From positions 1 to 63,340 of the forward strand of contig CAMVDS010000004.1 of assembly GCA_947166335.1 (NCBI GenBank): DNA of 63,340 nucleotides. Reading direction: 5' to 3'. This document shows positions 16,289-24,086 of the stretch, in pieces. How positions within the stretch are numbered: position 1 is the stretch's first letter; the number at the start of each line of letters is the position of its first letter. The notes under the pieces are model-generated. The model searched no databases and was not told where the DNA came from. It saw nothing but the letters and a program-made list of their open reading frames with translations. The position numbers and the translations under genes are program-made. Source of the DNA: an uncultured Mollicutes bacterium. Its GTDB lineage: Bacteria > Bacillota_I > Bacilli_A > Acholeplasmatales > JAEDCM01.

Positions 16289-17170
16289 ATGGATGAAACT
16301 ACTACAGTAGCAACTACGGCTAGTGAGAAGATTACTAGTAGTGCTTTTTGGGAAAATAAATTAGATGAAGCTTTAAAATGGATAACTAATAATGGAATTA
16401 AAATGCTTTTAGCTTTAATAGTTCTATTTATCTCATTTAAAATTGTTAATCTAATTGCTAGAAGAATTAAAAAGAATATGGTCGCAAGAAATTGCGATAA
16501 GACTTTTACAATCATTATTACTAACCTTTTTAGGAAAGGAATAAAGATTCTATTATTCGTTGCTTATTTAGCTTATATAGGTATAGATACAGCAAGTATA
16601 GGCGCAGTTATTGCATCATGTGGTGTAGGTATAGGCTTAGCTCTACAAGGAAGTCTATCAAACCTAGCCGGAGGTATAATAATTGTCATTGTTAGGCCAT
16701 TTAAACTTGGTGACTATATTGAAGCACAAGGTGAAGGTGGCACAGTTGAAGATATTAGAATATTCTTCACGTATATTGTTACACCTGATAATAGAACTGT
16801 AATGATTCCAAATGGTGTTTTAGCTAATGGAGTTATTAGAAACAATTCTCTTAAAGACAAAAGAAGAGTTGATTTCAAATTCCAAGTTAGTTATGATTCT
16901 GATTTGAAGTTAGTAAAAGAAACATTATTAAATTTAGTAAGTCAAGATGAAAGAGTATTAAATGAGCCGGCTCCGTTTGCTCAAATATCTGAATATGGTA
17001 ATTCTTCAATCACATTTACTGTAAGAGTATGGGCTAATACTCCTGATTATTGGAGCCTATATTTCTCTATTATGGAACGTGTTAAAGAAGAATTCGACAA
17101 AAAGAATATTGAAATACCATACAATCAACTTGATGTTACTATTAGAGGTAAAGCTGATGAACAAAAGTAA
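16289..17170 (+). CDS. MscS-family mechanosensitive channel
   Basis: A 293-residue small-conductance mechanosensitive channel that opens under membrane tension to release solutes. Transmembrane segments lie at about 35-58 and 78-98; the pore helix TM3 is CGVGIGLALQGSLSNLAGG. The beta domain follows with RPFKLGDYIE, VMIPNGVLANGVIRN and the C-terminal alpha/beta domain. Gly/Ala spacing in TM3 is conserved. AAAGGATG precedes the ATG. It overlaps the aminopeptidase gene by 14 bases. Confidence 0.93.
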   Translation: MDETTTVATTASEKITSSAFWENKLDEALKWITNNGIKMLLALIVLFISFKIVNLIARRIKKNMVARNCDKTFTIIITNLFRKGIKILLFVAYLAYIGIDTASIGAVIASCGVGIGLALQGSLSNLAGGIIIVIVRPFKLGDYIEAQGEGGTVEDIRIFFTYIVTPDNRTVMIPNGVLANGVIRNNSLKDKRRVDFKFQVSYDSDLKLVKETLLNLVSQDERVLNEPAPFAQISEYGNSSITFTVRVWANTPDYWSLYFSIMERVKEEFDKKNIEIPYNQLDVTIRGKADEQK

Positions 17171-18383
17171 GTTAAGAGGATACGCTAGATTAATCGCAAA
17201 ATGCGGTTTAAATGTAAAAAAAAATCAAGATGTTATAGTACAAACAGGACTATCGCAAGTTGATTTTGTTGAAATAGTTGTTGAAGAATTATATAAGGCA
17301 GGCGCAAGAAAGGTATTTGTTGATTTCTATCACCTACCAATAGTAAAATTAAATAATCTTTATAGGGATAAAGAAGAGATGGCTAAAATCGAAGATTTTG
17401 AACTAGAAAAGATAAAATGGAGATCTAAAACACTACCTTGTATTTTATTTTTAGATAGTGAAGATCCAGATGGATTAAATGGAATTGACCAATCTAAAGA
17501 ATCTTATGCAAGCAGCAAAAGATATCCTATTATTAAGCCATTTATTGATGAAATGGAAAATAAATATCAATGGTGTATAGCCGCAGTACCATCAGTAGAA
17601 TGGGCAAAGAAAGTATTTCCTAATCTATCAAAGAAAAAAGCTGTTGATACCCTATGGGAAAACATCTTAAGATGTTCTAGAGCATATGTTGGTAATCCTA
17701 TATCTAATTGGAAGGAACATAATAGTACTTTAAAAAAGAGATATGATTATCTTAATAGCTTAAACTTAGTCGAATTAAAATATAGTAGTTCTAACGGAAC
17801 TGATTTTAAGGTTGGTTTAATTAATGATGCCTTATTCTTAGGCGGTTCTGAAAAGTCACTTAAAGGTATTAGCTTTAATCCAAATATTCCATCAGAAGAA
17901 ATATTTACATCCCCTAAAAGAGGGGTATGTGATGGTGTATTACATGCCACAAAACCATTAAGTTATAATGGTGAAGTAATAGAAGATTTCTATATTGTTT
18001 TTAAAGATGGTAAGGCAGTAGAAGCACATGCCAAAAAGAATGAAGAACTATTAAAACAAATGATTAGTGAAGATGAAGGTGCTGCATATCTTGGTGAGGT
18101 TGCTTTAGTTGCATATGATTCACCAATCAACAATACTAATTTATTGTTCTATAATACTTTATATGATGAAAATGCATGCTGTCATGTTGCTCTTGGCCAT
18201 GGCTTTACAAACACCATTAAAAATTATGATAAATATACTTTAGAAGAACTTAGAGAAAAAGGTATAAATGATTCAAGAATACATGTTGATTTTATGGTTG
18301 GATCAAGCGATTTAAAGATTGTTGGCAAGTCAACTGATGGTAGCGAACATCTAATATTTATAAATGGAAATTGGGCATTCTAG
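17157..18383 (+). CDS. M29-family aminopeptidase (AmpS/PepS type)
   Basis: A 408-residue cytoplasmic metallo-aminopeptidase that trims N-terminal residues from peptides. M29 metal ligands are seen in order: EEIFTSPKRG, GEVALV, CHVALGHGF and SRIHVDFMVGS. Length is that of the family. The ATG at 17157 lies within the end of mscS and has AGAGGT upstream; longer in-frame starts would extend deep into mscS and are rejected. The overlap suggests translational coupling to the channel gene, although no shared function is obvious. Confidence 0.92.
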   Translation: MNKSKLRGYARLIAKCGLNVKKNQDVIVQTGLSQVDFVEIVVEELYKAGARKVFVDFYHLPIVKLNNLYRDKEEMAKIEDFELEKIKWRSKTLPCILFLDSEDPDGLNGIDQSKESYASSKRYPIIKPFIDEMENKYQWCIAAVPSVEWAKKVFPNLSKKKAVDTLWENILRCSRAYVGNPISNWKEHNSTLKKRYDYLNSLNLVELKYSSSNGTDFKVGLINDALFLGGSEKSLKGISFNPNIPSEEIFTSPKRGVCDGVLHATKPLSYNGEVIEDFYIVFKDGKAVEAHAKKNEELLKQMISEDEGAAYLGEVALVAYDSPINNTNLLFYNTLYDENACCHVALGHGFTNTIKNYDKYTLEELREKGINDSRIHVDFMVGSSDLKIVGKSTDGSEHLIFINGNWAF

Positions 18384-18415
18384 TGCCTATTTTCTTTAAA
18401 AGGAAGTGATTAAAA

Positions 18416-18994
18416 ATGGATGATAATTTAATCTTTTCTAGTATTAAAGAGCCTGAAATAATTAGTGATATAGATGCAGTAAAAGCTTATGGCATTTTAT
18501 ATCATGCTCTAGTAGAAAATGAAGAAGATGTTTATCTATTTTTGTCATGCATTAATTTATTAAGTACATTTGCCAAGCAAAATAAGAAGAAAATAACATA
18601 TTCGTTTAAATCAAGAATATTCTTTTTAAATGAATTACTTGCTTATAATGATTTTAAGAATATAAAGGTTAGTTATTTTTATACAAAAGCGCAAAGCTTA
18701 TATATGGTTATGGTTAATGATGTACAATTTAGTTTTCATAATGTTATTATTGAAAAAGGAACTTGGGATTTACTTAAAAAATATCAAGCACAATTATCGT
18801 GGGATGGCATTAGAAAACAGATGTGCGCTAAAACAGTTTTTAACGTTGCTTTAGCTAAACAAAATTTAACTAGGAAAACAAGAAATTATGAAGATTTAAT
18901 AGAATATCTTAATAGATTAGAAGAAGAATATAACAATGGAAAAATAATACTAGGGAAAAAAGGACTAGTCGATTTAAACGGACAATTCGTTTAG
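18416..18994 (+). CDS. Hypothetical protein
   Basis: A 192-residue soluble protein that I do not recognise. It has no signal peptide or membrane segment, and is predicted mixed alpha/beta: helices at about 20-60, central strands including ISVSY-like NIKVSYFYTKAQ and LYMVMVNDVQFSFHNV, then a Lys/Arg-rich helix near 145-175. AAGGAAGTG precedes the ATG. It lies 11 bases before yhbY and 32 after the aminopeptidase gene, so it is probably co-transcribed with both. The neighbourhood would fit a ribosome- or translation-related role, but nothing in the sequence proves it. Confidence 0.65.
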   Translation: MDDNLIFSSIKEPEIISDIDAVKAYGILYHALVENEEDVYLFLSCINLLSTFAKQNKKKITYSFKSRIFFLNELLAYNDFKNIKVSYFYTKAQSLYMVMVNDVQFSFHNVIIEKGTWDLLKKYQAQLSWDGIRKQMCAKTVFNVALAKQNLTRKTRNYEDLIEYLNRLEEEYNNGKIILGKKGLVDLNGQFV

Positions 18995-19005
18995 GAGGTA
19001 TAATT

Positions 19006-19293
19006 ATGAAGGGTAAACAAAAAAGCTATTTAAGAGGTTTAGCTCATACCTTAAAGCCAGTTTTTCAAATAGGGAAAGAAGGCGTAAATGACAATATGAT
19101 TACAGATATAAGAAACTATTTAACAAAACATGAATTAATGAAAATATCTGTCCTTCAAAACTGTCAAATGGAGTTAGAAGAGATAGAAGAAATATTTAGC
19201 AATTGTGGATTTGAAGTAGTACAAATAATTGGTAAAACTATCGTTTTATATATGCATAGTATTAAAGCGATTAACCCAATAATTTTACCTTAA
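19006..19293 (+). CDS. yhbY: YhbY/CRM-domain RNA-binding protein
   Basis: A 95-residue CRM-domain protein associated with the large ribosomal subunit precursor. Diagnostic features are LRGLAHTLKPVFQIGKEGVN at the N-terminus, containing the G-x-G-like RNA-binding loop, then LTKHELMKISVLQNC and a last strand GKTIVLYM. AGGAGG precedes the ATG. The last codons form one arm of a long-range hairpin with DNA beyond the stop. Confidence 0.92.
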   Translation: MKGKQKSYLRGLAHTLKPVFQIGKEGVNDNMITDIRNYLTKHELMKISVLQNCQMELEEIEEIFSNCGFEVVQIIGKTIVLYMHSIKAINPIILP

Positions 19294-19306
19294 TGAAATC
19301 GCTTTT
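19264..19306 (+). terminator. Possible terminator hairpin spanning the yhbY stop
   Basis: AAAGCGATT (19264-19272, inside yhbY) pairs perfectly with AATCGCTTT (19297-19305). The loop is long (24 bases) and the T tract short, so it is a weak terminator candidate. Confidence 0.4.
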
Positions 19307-19380
19307 AGTATTATTTCCTTTTTGTTTTGTTTAAAAACAAATAATAACCAAAATGGTAGCGTTTTACAAAAATAATTTAT

Positions 19381-19424
19381 AAACGGCATTAACAAAAAAA
19401 GCGATTGTTAAGCCGTTTTCTTTT
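19381..19424 (+). terminator. Strong isolated hairpin with T-rich tail in intergenic region
   Basis: AAACGGC(A)TTAACA pairs with TGTTAA GCCGTTT (13 pairs, one bulged A), followed by TCTTTTA. The loop repeats the AAAAGCGATT of the yhbY end. It may be a back-up terminator or the end of a short non-coding transcript. Confidence 0.6.
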
Positions 19425-19494
19425 ATATTATAAAATTGACAAGAAAAAATAGTATTAAAAATATTTATTTTTAGTGTAATTTTCAATAAAAAAA

Positions 19495-19503
19495 TGATAC
19501 AAT
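19495..19503 (+). promoter_or_regulatory. Extended -10 promoter of J-like/GrpE-like operon
   Basis: TGATACAAT lies 45 bases before the predicted GTG start. A TTGACA at 19436 is too far away to be its -35. No heat-shock CIRCE-type inverted repeat was seen. Confidence 0.45.
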
Positions 19504-19547
19504 ATATATTAGAGACGAAATGACAATATTAAATTGAGGTGATGTAT

Positions 19548-22235
19548 GTGGCAAAATTATTTATTTTATTTCCAAAATTCGCATTAAAGTCTAAGAGCGC
19601 AACTCAGGATGCATATTATGGTCCTGAACACTACGCAAATAACACAGGAGCATTTAGTCCATGGCATTTCAACAAGAATCAAAGCAAATACAAAGCTTGT
19701 CTTATTGCTTATTGGGTAATAACAGTTGCACTTGCTGCAATTGGTATTGTATTAATGTCACCTGTATTTGCACTTGGAATTGCAGTATTAGCTATTGCAG
19801 CGATATTTGGTGTTTTATCATTAATCTCTACAATCGGTATTGCTTCATGTAAGGGAGCATATAAGAAATTTGAATTAAGTGAAGAACTTTATGGTTACAC
19901 TAAGAGCGTTGGTGATTCACTAGATGAATACAAACGTTGTCTTGACCATTTACAAGCAAAGTTCACTCTTCCAGAACCATCTAATCAAAGTGGTCAATTT
20001 GGATTTGCAAAATCACTTTATGATGAATTCTTTGAAACAAGAGAATTAAGCGTTTATGACATTAAGTATAAAGAATTCACAAAAGCTATGAATTATACTT
20101 ATTCAAGTTATGAAGGTTATGTATCAAGAACTCTTCAATCAATTCTTGAAAGCTACAAGGATTATGAGCTTGGTCAATTACAACAATCAGACGAACTTAA
20201 GATTGATGACATTGTTAATAACTATCCACAACTTGAAAAATTATATAACGAACTAGACAAGATTAATAAAAAATATCAAGCAAAGATTTTATACTTATAC
20301 GAAGAAGATCAATCTTTATTCCATAACCTAGAAATTTTATCTAAGTTGAAAGAAACAGCATCTCATAATAGTTTTTCTGGTGAGAGACAATATGCTGATA
20401 AAGGTTTATTCGTAGAATTATACAAGAAATATGATGAATATACAGCAAAGGTTTTAGAACAATCAGCAAAGGCTTATGATGATTATCAAGCTACAATTGG
20501 TACTAAAATGCAAGAAGTTGCTAAAAACTTAGATATCGATATGACACTAGATACAAAGGTTCCTCTAGTATTCACAACAAGAAACGAATACTTAGATTCA
20601 GTTAACGATCTAAAGTATAAGAAGGATGAATACGAAAGAAGAATTAATGAAAATATTGATAGAGTTAATTTAGTATTGTCAAGACTTGACGAACGTGTAA
20701 ACATTTTACGTAAGAGCGATACAGTTGCTGAAGTAGATTTCTTCGAAACATTACTTAATACTTGTGATATTGATGAAATCAACGTTAAGATTACAAGAAT
20801 TTTCCAAATGTTAAAGAGACTACGTCAACAAGCTGATGACTATAATAGAATTGTCGAAGAATCAAAAGAAGTTATTAGAAAAGAAGTGTTTGAAAAGGAA
20901 ACACTAAATATCGATTCAGTTCCTCGTAGAGTACAAAGTTATATTGATGAAAAAGTCGATGTTAGATCATTCATTTCTGAATTAAATGTTCAATTACAAA
21001 TTGATGAAATCAAGAAGAGATTACATACTTATCCAATTTATCTATACAGCGTTTATGTAGCTAACGATGATATCGACCAAGTTATGAAGAGTGCTGTTAG
21101 AGGTTATAAATTTGATGGAGTAGATAGTAAAAAGAATAATATCTTACATATTTGTGCAAAGAATAATGCAGTTAAGTGCTTTGATTATTTCTATAAGAGA
21201 GTAGAATCTAAGGCATTAGATGTTAATGGTGAAGGTGAAACTCCACTTGATATAGCTTATAAAACAAGCCCAGAAATCTTTAAGAAGTTATCTGACGATA
21301 CTATTTTATCTAATGAATATCAAGTTAAGTATCATGAATATCAAATTAAGGCTAACCTAGACCAACAAATCATGCAACAAATCTTAAATGCACAAGCAGA
21401 TTATTGGGAGTATATGGCTAAAAACTCGACTAACCCAGATGTAGTTGATATGTGTAAGAGTAATGCTGATGAAGCATTAGAATTTAGTCAAGTATATGAA
21501 GAACAAGGACCTAATAAATTTGCTAAGAACTATGATTTAAAGGTTATTGCTCAAAAATATGAAAAGATTTTAGGATTAGTAAAGAACAGAGAAAACACAG
21601 AAAAAGCTTTAAGATACCTAGGTATTTTAAGAAAATATGAAGCTTATTATGACAAGAAGATTATTGATATTTTTGAAGGCGATTTAATTAATGCTATTGA
21701 ATTATTAAACACTAAGAAAATCGATTCAATTTATGTTGCATTAAAGAATTATATCGCATGTAACTGTTCAAGTTATGTTACATCATTATATAAGACTGAA
21801 TATCAACAAAATGACTTAATGTTAAGTACTAACATGGTATACATTGAACGTGCTATGATTGGTGTATATTCTTGTCAAAACATCTTAACATTAATTAATA
21901 GAGCTGAACCACCAAGAACAGATAAGCTTGGCGAATATGTTACAACATTAAAGAAAGAGTATATTAAGACTCTAGAACAATTATATGAAGAAACACCTAA
22001 TAGATACGCATATCGTCTACTTGCAGAAGAAGATAGAGCATTCGCTTCTTCACATGATGAAAATGATATTTACTACAAATTACTTGGTGTTACAAGACAA
22101 TCTTCAATTGCAGAAATTAAGAAAGCATATAAACGTCAAATCCTTGCTCACCATAGAGATAGAGGCGGCGACTCATCTAAGGTTGCTTTAATTAACGATG
22201 CTTATGCTAAATTATTACTTGAAAAGGAGGCCTAA
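19548..22235 (+). CDS. Membrane-anchored ankyrin/J-like-domain protein with HRD in place of HPD
   Basis: An 895-residue protein. Two adjacent transmembrane segments lie at about 46-95. A long helical, coiled-coil region (about 105-480) follows. Ankyrin-like repeats are at about 525-585 (NNILHICAKNNAVKCFDYF, GETPLDIAYKTSP), then more helix. The last 55 residues are a J domain: YYKLLGVTRQSSIAEIKKAYKR, then ILAHHRDRGGD and ALINDAYAKLL. The HPD tripeptide needed by DnaJ proteins to stimulate Hsp70 reads HRD (22152-22160). Start: GAGGTG is six bases before the GTG at 19548; the ATG at 19542 is too close to it. The next gene, seven bases on, is GrpE-like and an hsp70 follows, so the J fold is probably functional in a specialised chaperone. 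Confidence 0.8.
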   Translation: MAKLFILFPKFALKSKSATQDAYYGPEHYANNTGAFSPWHFNKNQSKYKACLIAYWVITVALAAIGIVLMSPVFALGIAVLAIAAIFGVLSLISTIGIASCKGAYKKFELSEELYGYTKSVGDSLDEYKRCLDHLQAKFTLPEPSNQSGQFGFAKSLYDEFFETRELSVYDIKYKEFTKAMNYTYSSYEGYVSRTLQSILESYKDYELGQLQQSDELKIDDIVNNYPQLEKLYNELDKINKKYQAKILYLYEEDQSLFHNLEILSKLKETASHNSFSGERQYADKGLFVELYKKYDEYTAKVLEQSAKAYDDYQATIGTKMQEVAKNLDIDMTLDTKVPLVFTTRNEYLDSVNDLKYKKDEYERRINENIDRVNLVLSRLDERVNILRKSDTVAEVDFFETLLNTCDIDEINVKITRIFQMLKRLRQQADDYNRIVEESKEVIRKEVFEKETLNIDSVPRRVQSYIDEKVDVRSFISELNVQLQIDEIKKRLHTYPIYLYSVYVANDDIDQVMKSAVRGYKFDGVDSKKNNILHICAKNNAVKCFDYFYKRVESKALDVNGEGETPLDIAYKTSPEIFKKLSDDTILSNEYQVKYHEYQIKANLDQQIMQQILNAQADYWEYMAKNSTNPDVVDMCKSNADEALEFSQVYEEQGPNKFAKNYDLKVIAQKYEKILGLVKNRENTEKALRYLGILRKYEAYYDKKIIDIFEGDLINAIELLNTKKIDSIYVALKNYIACNCSSYVTSLYKTEYQQNDLMLSTNMVYIERAMIGVYSCQNILTLINRAEPPRTDKLGEYVTTLKKEYIKTLEQLYEETPNRYAYRLLAEEDRAFASSHDENDIYYKLLGVTRQSSIAEIKKAYKRQILAHHRDRGGDSSKVALINDAYAKLLLEKEA

Positions 22236-22241
22236 TAGATT

Positions 22242-23927
22242 ATGGCAGAGGATTTAAAGAAAGAATTAGAAAAGCAACAAGAATTGATGCGTACTAAAGA
22301 TATATATATTAAAAGATTAAATGCAGAGATTCAAGAAGTTAAAAATGAACTAAAAAGATCAGAAGATAAACTAAAGAAACAAACAGATAAGACACTTGGG
22401 GAATTTATGAAGTCTTTAGCTGAAATTTTCACAAGAGTTGACGCAGGTTATGTTGATTTTAAGGATGATATGTCTGATAGCAGACAAATGTCTTACACAT
22501 TATCAAAATTTAAGACTACTCTTCAATTACAAAATATCGAAGTTATGGTACCAAATGTACTTGAAAACTATGATATTGATGAAATGGAAGTAACAGATGT
22601 TATTCCAACAGGTGATAAGAACCTTGATAAGAAAGTAGTACATATTGATAGAGTTGGTTTTAGAAATAAAATTACTAGAGTAATTCTAGTTCAACCACAA
22701 GTTATTACTTATAAATATGATGAGAAATTAGATGTAGAAGGTTTATCTAATAAAGATAAAGCTATGGCTGCTATGAAAGCCTTAAATGATGTACTTGGTA
22801 CACGTGAAGATGGTGGAACTGTATCAGAAGATTCAGCACTTGGTGAACAAATGCTTCAAATGATGAATGATAGTGGCGAAAACAAGTACAACTTAAAAGA
22901 AGTTGATGAAGCTGCTGAAGCTAGAAAGATTGCTAGAAAATTAAGTGAAAAAGCTCATAGAGCTGAAGAAGCTAAGAATGAAGCAATGCGTAAAGCTGAT
23001 GAAGCTAGAAAAGAAGCAGATAGATTATATATTGAAGCTGCTGAAGCTGAAGATAAGAAGATAGAATTAGAAAAGATTGCTGAAGAAGCAGTTGCAAAAG
23101 AAGAAGCTAGAATTGCTGAAGAAGAACGTTTGAAAGAAGAAGCTCGTCTTGCAGAATTAGCTAGACAAGAAGAAGAAAGAAAACGTAGAGAGGAAGAAGA
23201 AAGAAAGCGTAGAGAGGAAGAAGAAAGACGTATTGCTGAGGCTAAAGCAGAAGCTGAACGTCTTGAAGCTGAAGCTGCTGCTGAAAGAGAAAGACTTGAA
23301 CAAGAACGTCTTGCTAAGGAAGCAGAACTTGCTGAAAAACAGCGTAAACTAGCCGAAATTAGAGAAGCTGCTAGACTAAGAGCTGAAGAAGCTAGAAAGG
23401 CTGCTGAAGAGGCTGCTAGACAAGCTGAAGAGGAAGAAGCAAGATTACTTGCAGAACTTGAAGCTGAAAATCAAGCTACTGAAGCTCAATTAGCTGAAAA
23501 GGCTAAAGCTGCTGAAGAAGCTAAACGTCAAGCAGAATTATTACAAAAGAAAACTGAAGTTCCAAAAGAAGCACCAAAACCAGAACCAGTTGTTGAAGAA
23601 CCACAACCTGAACCAGTTAAGGAAGAAACTAAGCCTGAACCTACTCCACAACCTCAAAAAGAACCTGAAAAAGAGCGTAGAGGTTTATTTGGATTTGGTA
23701 AGAAAAAAGAGGATAAAGTTGACAAAAAACAAGAGTCTGTAAGAAGTGCTTGGGAAGAAATGGCACGTGCTAGAGAAGAAAAGGCTAGAATTGAAAGAGA
23801 AAGACAAGAACGTCTAAGAGGTTCTAATCCTGATGATATCTACAACCCACCTATTTTCGACTTAGGAAACGATCCATTACAAGACATTCCACAAGACAAT
23901 GTTAAGAAAAAAAGAAGTAATAGATAA
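22242..23927 (+). CDS. GrpE-like protein with long Ala/Glu-rich coiled-coil tail
   Basis: A 561-residue protein. Residues 1-50 are a charged dimerisation-type helix. Residues about 50-165 resemble the GrpE nucleotide-exchange domain: FMKSLAEIFTRVDAGYVDF, QNIEVMVPNVLENYDIDEME, then VVHIDRVGF and ITRVILVQPQVITYKY, matching the end of GrpE (V-x-x-V-x-x-x-G-Y and R-V-L-R-P-A-x-V-x-V). Residues about 215-450 are an extreme Ala/Glu/Arg/Lys coiled coil, followed by a Pro/Glu linker, the basic segment RRGLFGFGKKKEDKVDK and another charged helix. The GrpE match is from pattern and context, not proof. Placement between a J-like gene and hsp70 supports it. Confidence 0.65.
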   Translation: MAEDLKKELEKQQELMRTKDIYIKRLNAEIQEVKNELKRSEDKLKKQTDKTLGEFMKSLAEIFTRVDAGYVDFKDDMSDSRQMSYTLSKFKTTLQLQNIEVMVPNVLENYDIDEMEVTDVIPTGDKNLDKKVVHIDRVGFRNKITRVILVQPQVITYKYDEKLDVEGLSNKDKAMAAMKALNDVLGTREDGGTVSEDSALGEQMLQMMNDSGENKYNLKEVDEAAEARKIARKLSEKAHRAEEAKNEAMRKADEARKEADRLYIEAAEAEDKKIELEKIAEEAVAKEEARIAEEERLKEEARLAELARQEEERKRREEEERKRREEEERRIAEAKAEAERLEAEAAAERERLEQERLAKEAELAEKQRKLAEIREAARLRAEEARKAAEEAARQAEEEEARLLAELEAENQATEAQLAEKAKAAEEAKRQAELLQKKTEVPKEAPKPEPVVEEPQPEPVKEETKPEPTPQPQKEPEKERRGLFGFGKKKEDKVDKKQESVRSAWEEMARAREEKARIERERQERLRGSNPDDIYNPPIFDLGNDPLQDIPQDNVKKKRSNR

Positions 23928-23963
23928 TTATAAAAATTAGGTTATTTCTTATTAATTCATATA

Positions 23964-23992
23964 TTGAATATATTGAAAATATGTGGTAAAAT
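23964..23992 (+). promoter_or_regulatory. Promoter of hsp70 gene
   Basis: TTGAAT, a 17-base spacer ending in TGG, and TAAAAT: one of the few complete -35/extended -10 promoters in the window. The 95-base leader beyond it contains two interlocking inverted repeats, TGTATA/TATACA and TTAAAAATT/AATTTTTAA (24007-24049). Confidence 0.65.
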
Positions 23993-24086
23993 GGTATTAT
24001 GATAAGTGTATATTTAAAAATTGTTATTAATACTATACATAATTTTTAACAAAATTAAATGAAACCGATTTAAGGGAGGAATTACA

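Noticed and set aside
19436..19441. TTGACA as -35 of the J-like gene
   Set aside because: No acceptable -10 at 16-18 bases; the extended -10 at 19495 is about 55 bases further down.
22242..23927. TolA-like or surface-anchored coiled-coil protein
   Set aside because: The Ala/Glu tail resembles TolA in composition, but there is no N-terminal membrane helix or TolA C-domain; the N-terminal part fits GrpE and the neighbours are chaperone genes.
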